This document shows, in pieces, positions 9,630 through 16,765 of a DNA stretch of 64,000 bases. Source of the stretch: Treponema sp. OMZ 787 (lineage in GTDB: Bacteria > Spirochaetota > Spirochaetia > Treponematales > Treponemataceae); the NCBI RefSeq assembly GCF_024181225.1, contig NZ_CP051198.1, positions 1,984,001 to 2,048,000 of the forward strand, read 5' to 3'. The notes under the pieces were generated by a model. That model did no database searches. It saw only the letters and a list, made by a program, of their open reading frames with translations, and was not told where the DNA came from. The first letter of the stretch is position 1, and each line of letters opens with the position of its first letter. Both the position numbers and the translations under genes were made by a program.

Positions 9630-9658
9630 TTGATTTATAATCGCGATTATGTTATAAT
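9630..9658 (+). promoter_or_regulatory. Promoter of the TetR-pepD transcript
   Basis: TTGATT at 9630-9635 and TATAAT at 9653-9658 with 17 bases between. Its -10 overlaps the -10 of the opposing promoter, so the two transcripts should exclude one another. The palindrome at 9637-9650 fills its spacer. Confidence 0.65.
9637..9650. promoter_or_regulatory. Operator palindrome O1 (probable TetR site)
   Basis: ATAATCGCGATTAT is a perfect 14-base palindrome in the spacer of the plus-strand promoter. It shares the pattern ATAAnCGCGnTTAT with O2; the two centres are 23 bases apart, about two helical turns. Binding by the adjacent TetR-family protein is inferred. Confidence 0.7.
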
Positions 9659-9685
9659 TATAACCGCGGTTATAAAATTTGTCAA
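9657..9685 (-). promoter_or_regulatory. Promoter of the YfcC-family carrier gene
   Basis: On the minus strand TTGACA (9685-9680) and TATAAT (9662-9657) are both perfect consensus with an exact 17-base spacer. The O2 palindrome occupies most of the spacer and covers the -10. Confidence 0.78.
9658..9675. promoter_or_regulatory. Operator palindrome O2 (probable TetR site)
   Basis: TTATAACCGCGGTTATAA is a perfect 18-base palindrome lying between -35 and -10 of the carrier promoter, so bound repressor would block polymerase. It is the longer and more symmetrical of the two sites. Confidence 0.75.
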
Positions 9686-9721
9686 GCAAATTATTTTAAA
9701 TTTTAAAAGGAAATGTTAGAT

Positions 9722-10402
9722 ATGAAAGAAAGGAAAAAACAACTTATGACTGAATACATCGCTGTAACAAAAACCTTAATAAACGAATTAGGAATAGAAA
9801 AAGTCAGCATAAGAAAAATTGCAGAAAAAATAGGTTATAATACGGCGACCCTTTATAATTACTTTGAAAATCTGGATATCCTCCTTTTATATGCTTCTCT
9901 AGGCTATTTAAAAGATTATATAGCAGAACTTAAAGTAAAAACCAAACCTATAAGCGATCCCGTCTTAAAATATATTAGAGTATACGAAGTTTTTAACGGT
10001 TTTTCATTTAAAAATCCCGATATTTATTTTAATATGTTCTATGGAATCTATTCGGAAAAACTCCCCAAAATAATAGCCGATTATTACGAAATTTTTCCCG
10101 AAGAATTGGGTGAAAAATATCATGACGATATAGACAATATGCTTAAAGAAGGCAATATAATCCGGCGTGATATTGAAATAACAAAAGCCATAGTGAATCA
10201 AGGTATACTGTCTCAAAAAAATACGGATTTTCTCATACATACTGTTACAAAGGTACATGCATACTATCTATACAAAGTAATTATAGATAGAAATATAGAT
10301 ATACAAAAACATTCAAAAGAATTTATGAATTTTCTGGTAGAAACATTAGAACTCATGGGTGTATCTGTTCCCGACAAAAAGGAAATACAAGATACACAAT
10401 AA
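9722..10402 (+). CDS. TetR/AcrR-family regulator
   Basis: Residues about 10-55 form the TetR helix-turn-helix: LINELGIEKVSIRKIAEKIGYNTATLYNYFENLD. The remaining 170 residues are a helical ligand-binding/dimerisation domain with no recognised subfamily. I place the start at 9722, because AAGGA is about 10 bases upstream; the ATG at 9713 lies only two bases from that site and is too close. The gene is 27 bases upstream of pepD and divergent from a YfcC-family carrier. Two palindromes in the shared promoter region make it the likely repressor of both transcripts, including its own. The inducer may be a peptide or amino acid, but this is only contextual. Confidence 0.85.
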   Translation: MKERKKQLMTEYIAVTKTLINELGIEKVSIRKIAEKIGYNTATLYNYFENLDILLLYASLGYLKDYIAELKVKTKPISDPVLKYIRVYEVFNGFSFKNPDIYFNMFYGIYSEKLPKIIADYYEIFPEELGEKYHDDIDNMLKEGNIIRRDIEITKAIVNQGILSQKNTDFLIHTVTKVHAYYLYKVIIDRNIDIQKHSKEFMNFLVETLELMGVSVPDKKEIQDTQ

Positions 10403-10429
10403 AACACTAAAGGGTATAGGAGGTAAAAT

Positions 10430-11863
10430 ATGCAAGATGTGTTAAAAGAATTCGAAGCAATATGCAAAATTCCAAGACCGAGTTTTCATGAAGAAAGGAT
10501 AAGGGATTATTTGTATAATTGGGCAAAACAAAGAAATATCTATGTTGAAAAAGATAACTTTAAAAACGTTTTTATGAAAAAACCGGCAACAAAGGGATAT
10601 GAAAATTGCAAACCAATAGCACTCCAAGCTCATACCGATATGGTATGCGAAAAAGCCGAAGGAATAAATCACGATTTTTTTAAAGATCCGATTAAATACT
10701 ACATAGACGGAGATATTGTTTCTACGAGGGAAACGACAACGCTGGGAGCCGATGACGGACTTGGAGTAAGTATCATACTTTCGGTGCTTGCCGATAACAC
10801 CATTTCACATCCGGAAATTGAAGCAGTATTTACAAGTGCTGAAGAAGAGGATTTTTCCGGAGTAGGAAACTTCGATATGAGTAAATTAAAAAGCCGATTT
10901 TTGATAAATTTAGATCATTGCTGCGATAACGAAATAGTAATTTCAGCCGCCGGAGGAATTACATTTACAGCTAATAAAAAAATAGAAAAAATTAAAGTAG
11001 ATGAAAATTATAAATGCTGTGATATAAAGCTATCAGGGTTGGAGGGCGGACATTCGGGAGAAGATATACACAGGGGAAAAGGAAACAGCAATGTATTGCT
11101 ATTCCGATTTTTAGATGAGCTTGAAAATATAGATTTTTATTTACAGGATATAAAAGGCGGAAATTTCAGACTTGCAATTCCAAGAACAAGCAATGTATCT
11201 TTAATGGTTGCAAAAAAAGACTTAAAAAACTTGGAAGATGAAGTTTGCAAATTTAACTCCATCTTGCAAAAAGAATTTCCCGCCATTAAAGACAGCATAA
11301 AGATTACTATGATCGAAAACTCAAATAAAGACAGCTCATGTATAAAACGTGAAATTTTTTCCGATTTAAAAGATTACATTCTGACATCACCTTCGGAAAT
11401 TCAAATAATGAGTAACGGTTTTGAAAATTTTGTTGATTGTTCTTGCAATTTAGGAGAAATATATATCAAAGATTCTCAGATTATAGTTATTACCGATGTC
11501 AGAGCAGGCTATGAATCTCAAAAACAATATATAATAAAAAAACTGAAAAAAATTGCAAACTCTTATAATATGCCTTATAACGTGTGGGGCTCTTATCCCG
11601 GCTGGGAATATAAGAGTAATTCAAAACTCGGTCAACTTATCAAAGAGGTGTATGAAGAAAGAGGCGGAAAAAATGTCCGTTTTTTAGCTATACATGCAGG
11701 TCTTGAATGCAGCTTTTTTGACAGCAAAATTGATAATATGGATATAGTTTCGATAGGTTCCAACGCATGGCACTATCATAGCCCTAAAGAATGTTTTAGT
11801 TTAAGCTCTTTGGAGTATTTTTATAAGTGCTTTATTGACATACTTAAAAAAGCAAAATTTTGA
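10430..11863 (+). CDS. pepD: PepD-type cytosolic dipeptidase (M20C, Xaa-His family)
   Basis: A 477-residue protein collinear with the M20C dipeptidases. Metal ligands and active-site positions are visible: QAHTDMV (H68, D70), GADDGLG (D108), AEEED (E138-E140), NLDHCCD (D162) and near the C-terminus AWHYHSPKE (H448, H450). The lid-domain glycine stretch EGGHSGEDIHRGKGN is also present. The enzyme hydrolyses dipeptides such as beta-Ala-His or other Xaa-Xaa substrates in the cytoplasm using two metal ions. The start follows AGGAGG at good spacing. It is the second gene of the TetR transcript and opposite a YfcC-family carrier, which suggests a small regulated unit for taking up and cleaving small peptides. 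Confidence 0.92.
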   Translation: MQDVLKEFEAICKIPRPSFHEERIRDYLYNWAKQRNIYVEKDNFKNVFMKKPATKGYENCKPIALQAHTDMVCEKAEGINHDFFKDPIKYYIDGDIVSTRETTTLGADDGLGVSIILSVLADNTISHPEIEAVFTSAEEEDFSGVGNFDMSKLKSRFLINLDHCCDNEIVISAAGGITFTANKKIEKIKVDENYKCCDIKLSGLEGGHSGEDIHRGKGNSNVLLFRFLDELENIDFYLQDIKGGNFRLAIPRTSNVSLMVAKKDLKNLEDEVCKFNSILQKEFPAIKDSIKITMIENSNKDSSCIKREIFSDLKDYILTSPSEIQIMSNGFENFVDCSCNLGEIYIKDSQIIVITDVRAGYESQKQYIIKKLKKIANSYNMPYNVWGSYPGWEYKSNSKLGQLIKEVYEERGGKNVRFLAIHAGLECSFFDSKIDNMDIVSIGSNAWHYHSPKECFSLSSLEYFYKCFIDILKKAKF

Positions 11864-11978
11864 TTCAAAATAAACAAGTAAATTGAGTACAATATTTGCT
11901 TTGAATTTGTTTTTATCAATTTTTTTATAGTTACCTCAAGTTGCATATAAAAATTAACGGATTTACTACAGCCGCCTT

Positions 11979-12422
11979 TCACGTATTCATCCGTTGATAT
12001 ATCTTTTTCCTAAAAAAAACTAGAAGATCTGCGAGTAAATCCATTTTCGTTTTCATCGAAAATCCATCGAGACCGCCTTTCAATTTTATTTTATCTCCAT
12101 TTTTTTTATAAATAATATATTTATTTTTTATTATATCTGCATCACAAAGACTTCGTGCAAAATCTACTTCATCTTTTCTAATAACAACTCTAATAAATAC
12201 TTTTTTATATGTAAACACATCTTCTTGAAATTCTATCTTCGAAAATACATAATCTATCAAAGCCCATGCATTAATAGATATAATCGTCATCATAACTATC
12301 CATATGGATATGCTTATATCTTCTTGAGTCAAAATCGTAATAATTGCAGCATAAAGAAAAAAAATAAGTGTTAAAAAAAATAAACATCTAAGTATAAGTG
12401 ATTTACGATATACAGTTTTCAT
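11979..12422 (-). CDS. Two-TM membrane protein with PH-like tail; candidate orphan immunity gene
   Basis: 147 residues. Two adjacent membrane segments (about 10-30 and 37-58) are followed by a soluble beta-rich tail, ALIDYVFSKIEFQEDVFTYKK and on, resembling the small bacterial PH-like domains that follow paired TM helices. The start has GGAGAAG seven bases upstream. It is the last minus-strand gene of the toxin/immunity array and follows a nearly deleted Rhs cassette (12441-12973), so the simplest reading is an immunity gene whose toxin was lost. I do not recognise a specific immunity family. Confidence 0.6.
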   Translation of the reverse strand: MKTVYRKSLILRCLFFLTLIFFLYAAIITILTQEDISISIWIVMMTIISINAWALIDYVFSKIEFQEDVFTYKKVFIRVVIRKDEVDFARSLCDADIIKNKYIIYKKNGDKIKLKGGLDGFSMKTKMDLLADLLVFFRKKIYQRMNT

Positions 12423-12440
12423 AATTCTTCTCCATTAAAC

Positions 12441-12973
12441 AATCTCGGGCATAATAATACAGTCTTGTTTCTTCGTCAAGCTCTTTTGAAACGGCGGGCA
12501 TCTCCTGCGTCGCTACGCAAAATGAGCTCGACATATACTCTTTCCCCGCCACGGATGGCGGTGGTTTTAGCTTTGAGAGTTTTGCGTATGCAAAACTCTG
12601 AGATGCAAAAGGTACAAGGACGTACTTTTTTTATCGGCCTATTTTCAAAAGTCCTGTCAGTGGAGCTGTTTAGTAAATTTAAAAGTTTAGTTCCCGATGT
12701 TTTGCCGAATGGCAAAACTCGAAGCTCAAAGGGGCGTAAGCAGCTTTGAGCGGCGGACTGCCGGTATTTGTGTACTATCAATACTATGCAAAGGTACACA
12801 AATACCGGCATCGCGCTTTTCAGGGCTCCGCTATCGCTTCGGTATCTTTCCGCAGAAATTACTGCGGAAAGATGTACAGCAAAAGCAATTTTTATAAATT
12901 GCTTTTGCTCCCTTGCAATCGCTGTCCGGGGGAGATGGTTTGGCTGTGAATACAAATAAGGCTTTATTTTCAT
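12441..12973 (-). repeat. Hairpin-mosaic element, copy 1, with Rhs remnant
   Basis: Head ATG at 12973, then the core CGGACAGCGATTG. At least six perfect hairpins follow: 14-bp stem with 4-base loop (12878-12909), 12-bp stem with 6-base loop (12844-12873), 16-bp stem (12760-12809), 8-bp stems (12724-12751 and 12699-12718) and a 10-bp stem with 4-base loop (12576-12599). The element end joins Rhs sequence at GAGCTTGACGAAG, and only about 36 bases of Rhs remain before the break at 12441. The head frame runs into a stop right at the junction, so no toxin is encoded. No gene is called here; a 165-codon open frame runs through it but is judged part of the repeat. Confidence 0.85.
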
Positions 12974-13040
12974 AGTTTATTATACTTCATATATATTTTT
13001 TTAACTGTAACTATAAATTTCACAGTGCTTATATATCTCT

Positions 13041-13442
13041 CTAAACAAGAAAAAAAGTTAAAACTATTGTAAGTACACATAACAAAATCCATAATAATGA
13101 TAATGGCAAACAGAGCAACTGAATTATATTCAAAATAAAAAATTTTCGCTTTATAGATTTTGTTTGTATTGAATCCTCTTTTGCATATTCCTCTTTTAAA
13201 CACCATCTTATAATAAATCTAGTTCTATCCCACGAAGATGATAGAAGACCGTCATTGTATACAGCGTTTTTGGAAAAAAATACATTTTCTTTTGTAGCCT
13301 CCTCATAAAATGAAACAGCAAGGCCACTACGATGAAAAGAGATCTGAACAAAAATGGCAAGAACCATCATCACTATTGTGGCGAGCCCTGGAAATATAAA
13401 AATCATAATTACAATTCCTTCTATAATTTTTACTTCTTCCAT
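13041..13442 (-). CDS. Polytopic membrane protein, probable immunity partner of the upstream cassette
   Basis: 133 residues with an N-terminal membrane pair (about 5-35), a soluble middle and two strong C-terminal membrane segments (LLCLPLSLLWILLCVLTIVL). It starts four bases after the stop of the preceding Rhs cassette, whose toxin tail is glycine-rich and without visible enzyme motifs. Small polytopic immunity proteins commonly guard against pore-forming toxins, which fits, but the function is inferred only from position and topology. No family recognised. Confidence 0.62.
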   Translation of the reverse strand: MEEVKIIEGIVIMIFIFPGLATIVMMVLAIFVQISFHRSGLAVSFYEEATKENVFFSKNAVYNDGLLSSSWDRTRFIIRWCLKEEYAKEDSIQTKSIKRKFFILNIIQLLCLPLSLLWILLCVLTIVLTFFLV

Positions 13443-13445
13443 TTT

Positions 13446-14543
13446 TTACATCTCCAGAGGTAACAGATTTTTATCTTTGAGATAATTTACTAATCCATCA
13501 ATATCTTCATTTTTTAAAAATTTTTGAATGTCTTTGTAAATTTGTTTTATTTCTCTGTATGATTTACTAATATTTAATTCAGAAGTTTTTTTTGTATACG
13601 CCATCCATGTATGAGCTTCACCAGGTGAACCTCCAGGAATACCGATAGAAAAAGCACCTGCAATGGTGATACTTTGAATCTTTTCTGAAAAAGTTTTTGC
13701 AGTAGGGTTATAGCCAACTTCTAATCCAGCACCTGCAGTGCCCCAAAAACTAAAACTTCCTCCTCCAACTAATGAAAAACCTTCTATATCACTAAATTCA
13801 TCAGCAAAAGGAGCAACAGTAAATTCGATTCCAGATGAAACACCTAAACCTACATAAGCCCCAGTCTGATATATAGTATATGATCCAATAGAAATATCTT
13901 TTCCGTTTAAAAGGATTGATATAAATACACCTGTATTATTTGATACACCAGTACCTGCACCAGCTGTGTTTGAAAGTCCTAGCATTAAAATGAGTCTTCC
14001 ATCCGGATCAGTATACTTCACCGGATTATTCCCTGCATAGTGATACACATGAAGGTTTACAACATTAAACACACCGCCCATACCAGGCAAGTTCTCATTA
14101 TGCTTTTTTGCCTCGTCATTTATCGGTGCTGTCTTTAGGGGAGGGAAGACACTTTTGTCAGATAAAACTTTCTTCCCTCCCCTATAACCCCTCCTATCTT
14201 CAAAATTGCTGCTTAAGGGCTCTGCCCTTAAGAATCCCAAACCTTTCTTAATATTGCACAAAATATAAAAATAAACGACTATCAACTCCGCCATGGACGG
14301 TGATGGTTCAAGCTTGCAAGTTTTGCATAAGCAAAACTTGCTATCAATATCCGTACAAGGAAGTACGGATGTTGATAATACAGCTCTTTTCAGGGCTCCG
14401 CTGTCGCTTCGGTATCTTTCCGCAGAAATTACTGCGGAAAGATGTACAGCAAAAGCAATTTTTATAAATTGCTTTTGCTCCCTTTCAATCGCTGTCCGAA
14501 AGAGGTTGTTAGGTTGTGAATACAAATAAGGCTTTATTTTCAT
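13446..14543 (-). CDS. Orphan Rhs C-terminal cassette with glycine-rich tail
   Basis: The frame opens at the element head (ATG 14543; an upstream ATG at 14570 is in frame) and reads about 135 residues of element before joining a short Rhs piece at APINDEAKKHNENLPGMGG, through NPVKYTDPDG. The conserved YYYHSDHLGS and RFTGKELDEE blocks are missing, so the Rhs core is incomplete. The 190-residue tail starts MLGLSNTAGAGTG and is rich in G, S and small hydrophobics, with predicted strands and no catalytic motif, then a charged helical end. This could be membrane-active; the partner gene downstream is a polytopic membrane protein. There is no signal peptide or delivery module, so it is probably a silent cassette. 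The upstream ribosome-binding site is weak. Confidence 0.6.
   Translation of the reverse strand: MKIKPYLYSQPNNLFRTAIEREQKQFIKIAFAVHLSAVISAERYRSDSGALKRAVLSTSVLPCTDIDSKFCLCKTCKLEPSPSMAELIVVYFYILCNIKKGLGFLRAEPLSSNFEDRRGYRGGKKVLSDKSVFPPLKTAPINDEAKKHNENLPGMGGVFNVVNLHVYHYAGNNPVKYTDPDGRLILMLGLSNTAGAGTGVSNNTGVFISILLNGKDISIGSYTIYQTGAYVGLGVSSGIEFTVAPFADEFSDIEGFSLVGGGSFSFWGTAGAGLEVGYNPTAKTFSEKIQSITIAGAFSIGIPGGSPGEAHTWMAYTKKTSELNISKSYREIKQIYKDIQKFLKNEDIDGLVNYLKDKNLLPLEM
14131..14543 (-). repeat. Hairpin-mosaic element, copy 2
   Basis: Shares the head and the first two hairpins (12-bp and 14-bp stems) with copies 1, 4, 9 and 10, then carries its own set: 15-bp stem with one wobble (14342-14377), 11-bp stem with 4-base loop (14316-14341), 9-bp stem with 3-base loop (14212-14232) and 13-bp G/C-rich stem (14137-14183). 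It lacks the usual TTTTCAAAAGA end and joins Rhs at a different point. Confidence 0.82.
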
Positions 14544-15646
14544 AATATCTTTCTCATGTAAGCAAATCATCCGACAACGATGTTTTAAAATAATCTATGT
14601 ATAGTTTTTTAAAAGCATCTAACTGCTCTTTAGACATTTTTTTTAATGCACCTGAGTTAATTATTCGAATCATTATTTTTTTTTGTTCTTCTTCTAAAGG
14701 CGAACTTTCAGTAAATGGAATGACCGGTTTATTTCTTTTAAATTTCTTCCAATTTTCTATTATGTGCTCCACATCACTAATATGCATAACCATACTTGAC
14801 ATTTTTAATAATGCAAAATTATTTTCAAAAAACAATCGTTTTTGTTGTCGACTGACATCCAAAACATCATTATAATAACAGAATCCCACACTAACAAGTT
14901 CATCCCAATATTTTTCAAGAGCATTTAATAACCGTATTTGAAATTTATTATGAAAATGATGATACAAACGTATTACAGAGTAAGAATTTGCTACTGCAGT
15001 CAATATCAACCATGAATTTTCTACTGCTTTTTTCATATACCACGACACCACATCCGATGTATAAACTTCTTCATATAAAATATAATCACTTAAAACTGAT
15101 GGAAAAAACGCATTGGGTACTGCACGTGTAGGATATCCATCAACCATTACGATTGGCGTATCTTCCGTAACTTCCATCATTTTATCCGGAGCTTGTATTT
15201 TTTTTATAAAATTCTTCATAAAAACTATATTATGATTTTTTAACGGCCTTAATCTTTTTATAACTTCGTTGTATGATCCAAATAATATGCTAGGTATTTT
15301 CATTTAAATATTCCTCCATAAATTATGGTGCAACAGCAGACACCACTGCTAAAGGAGGACACACTGCTGCTGTGGCAGCTGTCCTTAGAATTTTATATAT
15401 GCCATATAGAGCCAGTCCTGTAACAGCTAAGGCTCTAACATTTGATGGCTTTGAATCAGGTACAGGAATCTTAGAATATAGAATAACACCTTGTTCAGGA
15501 CTATGAAAAAAAACATCAGTTTTATCATTTAAATTAAAAAAAACACTAGTACCTTTTGCATTGCTATCACCTAAATGCACGTTGCCTTCACCATATTTTT
15601 TTAATATGGATATGTACAACAGAGCTTGATTTTTTGCAAGTTTTGC
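14375..15646. repeat. 1.27-kb duplicated block (toxin 3' end, immunity gene, element head)
   Basis: This stretch matches 43937-45208 at a constant offset of 29,562 with only scattered base differences. It holds the last third of the PD-(D/E)XK-type toxin, its immunity gene and the head of the next element. Identity ends at GCAAGTTTTGC (15636-15646; 45198-45208), where the left copy switches to an element head. Confidence 0.85.
14554..15303 (-). CDS. Cytosolic immunity protein, second copy
   Basis: 249 residues, nearly identical to the protein at 44116-44865 (differences such as SYNEVI/TYNEVV). It begins MKIPSILFGSYNEVIKRLRPLKNHN after GGAGG at good spacing. No signal peptide or membrane segment, so it should stay in the cytoplasm, as expected for a nuclease immunity protein. 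The family is not recognised; it is mostly helical, with a charged C-terminal region. Here it follows a toxin fragment that lacks the catalytic half, so it is an orphan immunity gene that may still protect the cell. Confidence 0.7.
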   Translation of the reverse strand: MKIPSILFGSYNEVIKRLRPLKNHNIVFMKNFIKKIQAPDKMMEVTEDTPIVMVDGYPTRAVPNAFFPSVLSDYILYEEVYTSDVVSWYMKKAVENSWLILTAVANSYSVIRLYHHFHNKFQIRLLNALEKYWDELVSVGFCYYNDVLDVSRQQKRLFFENNFALLKMSSMVMHISDVEHIIENWKKFKRNKPVIPFTESSPLEEEQKKIMIRIINSGALKKMSKEQLDAFKKLYIDYFKTSLSDDLLT

Positions 15647-15706
15647 TTCAATCGCTGTCCGAAAGAGATAACTAGGCTTTGGATAAATGCAAAGTTTTGT
15701 TTTCAT
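15323..15706 (-). pseudogene. Truncated nuclease-toxin tail fused to an element head
   Basis: Begins with the minimal element head (ATG 15706, core CGGACAGCGATTG at the RTAIEA codons) and switches within GCAAAA to the last 107 residues of the toxin carried by the gene at 44885-54556, from AKLAKNQALLYISIL to the hydrophobic end AVVSAVAP. The catalytic part (KPDIWN and EIYEIKP) is absent, so it should be inactive. The fusion keeps the reading frame. It lies directly upstream of the matching immunity gene copy. Confidence 0.75.
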
Positions 15707-15822
15707 AAGATTTTTTAACATTACCTAGATCACCCTTTATTTATGTCTTTTCTTTTTCATAGGTTTCTCCTATTATTACTTTATTTCCCATAAACATCTT
15801 CTCTTTATAAAAACAATGACAA

Positions 15823-16215
15823 TTAATTTTTAGTTATTCTCTTAAAATGAAGTATCATTCCATTTTCAAAGAATAAATCTAATACATCGTGGTTCATGTA
15901 TATAATATAAACATTATAGCATTTTTTTGAATCAATAAACTTAATCATTTTTTGTGATTCAAAATACTCACCAAAAAATTTATCAGTATTTACCTGTTCA
16001 ATATTTCCATAATTATGGATGTTTTCTTTTTGAGAAAACAATAAATATAAATTTGAAACACTAGTTAGAATAACTTTATTCTCATTTGTTAGCTCCATAT
16101 ATATCTTTTCGTCCTGCAAACTATCGGAACAAACCCATACACTACATTTTTCTTTTTTACAAGAGAAAAAAGATATAAAAATAATAAAAAAAAATAAAAA
16201 CATTTTATTCTTCAT
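15823..16215 (-). CDS. Small lipoprotein, candidate immunity gene
   Basis: I start it at ATG 16215 (GGCGGAAAA just upstream); an in-frame ATG at 16257 would add a non-signal extension. The N-terminus MKNKMFLFFFIIFISFFSCKK is a clear lipoprotein signal with lipobox FFSC. The 110-residue mature part has no recognised domain. It follows, in transcription order, the HNH toxin and its 91-residue partner, so it may be a second immunity gene left from a lost cassette. Confidence 0.6.
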   Translation of the reverse strand: MKNKMFLFFFIIFISFFSCKKEKCSVWVCSDSLQDEKIYMELTNENKVILTSVSNLYLLFSQKENIHNYGNIEQVNTDKFFGEYFESQKMIKFIDSKKCYNVYIIYMNHDVLDLFFENGMILHFKRITKN

Positions 16216-16261
16216 TTTTCCGCCAAAATATAATTTCCCCCATAAAATTTTTTTCACTAAA

Positions 16262-16765
16262 GTAGTAGGGTCTCTTATTATCTAGTTCGAATATTTGTTC
16301 CATGTGCCATCAGCATTTTTTTCGGCAATCCATCCTAATGGTAAATCATATAATGTCATTAAAGATGAGTCTAATAAAATTATTTCTTCTAAGCTGACTA
16401 CAGCCGCGGACTCTTCAGTTAATTCTCCTTTATCAAGAAATTGCCATATACCGTCATCAGAATCATGTGTCACAATAGATACTTGGCTAATTTTATTTAT
16501 AACACGCTTCGTTGTAATTACCATCGTTGTTTTTTTATCATCAAAAAGCCATTTCATTTTTTATTTCTAGTTATCCCATTTTAATCTGTTTTCTTGCCTT
16601 GACAATACTTGTGCATTTGAATAACTATTTGTACCTCCTTTACTCTTAGGAATAATATGATCTATCTGCCATTCATCTTGGCTAGGAGTTACACCAGCTT
16701 GAGTTTTAACAGGTTTTGTTAATATTTTTCCAGATGAATCAGATTTCACAACCCCATTATTTCTA
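16262..16765. repeat. 0.5-kb duplicated block (HNH tail plus immunity gene)
   Basis: Matches 56968-57471 at offset 40,706 with two differences noticed by eye. It contains the last 60 codons of the HNH toxin and the whole 91-residue immunity gene. At the second site the block is wedged between a lipoprotein gene and another cassette. Confidence 0.85.
16282..16557 (-). CDS. Immunity protein of the HNH toxin
   Basis: 91 residues with no signal peptide or membrane segment. It contains VTHDSDDGIWQFLDKG and VVSLEEIILLDSSLMTLYDLPLGW, a pattern I associate with small cytosolic immunity-type proteins, though I cannot name the family with confidence. It starts 9 bases after the HNH toxin stop, the usual toxin-immunity order. 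A cytoplasmic partner fits a DNA-cutting toxin. A second copy with the same protein sequence is at 56988-57263. Confidence 0.72.
   Translation of the reverse strand: MKWLFDDKKTTMVITTKRVINKISQVSIVTHDSDDGIWQFLDKGELTEESAAVVSLEEIILLDSSLMTLYDLPLGWIAEKNADGTWNKYSN

Noticed and set aside
12476..12973. A 165-codon protein gene on the minus strand
   Set aside because: It is wholly the palindromic element; its frame stops at the Rhs junction and no function or conservation independent of the repeat is visible.
16295..16570. A 91-codon plus-strand frame opposite the HNH immunity gene (also at 57001-57276)
   Set aside because: Mirror-image of a real minus-strand gene of similar length, with no start signal; repeated only because the block is duplicated.
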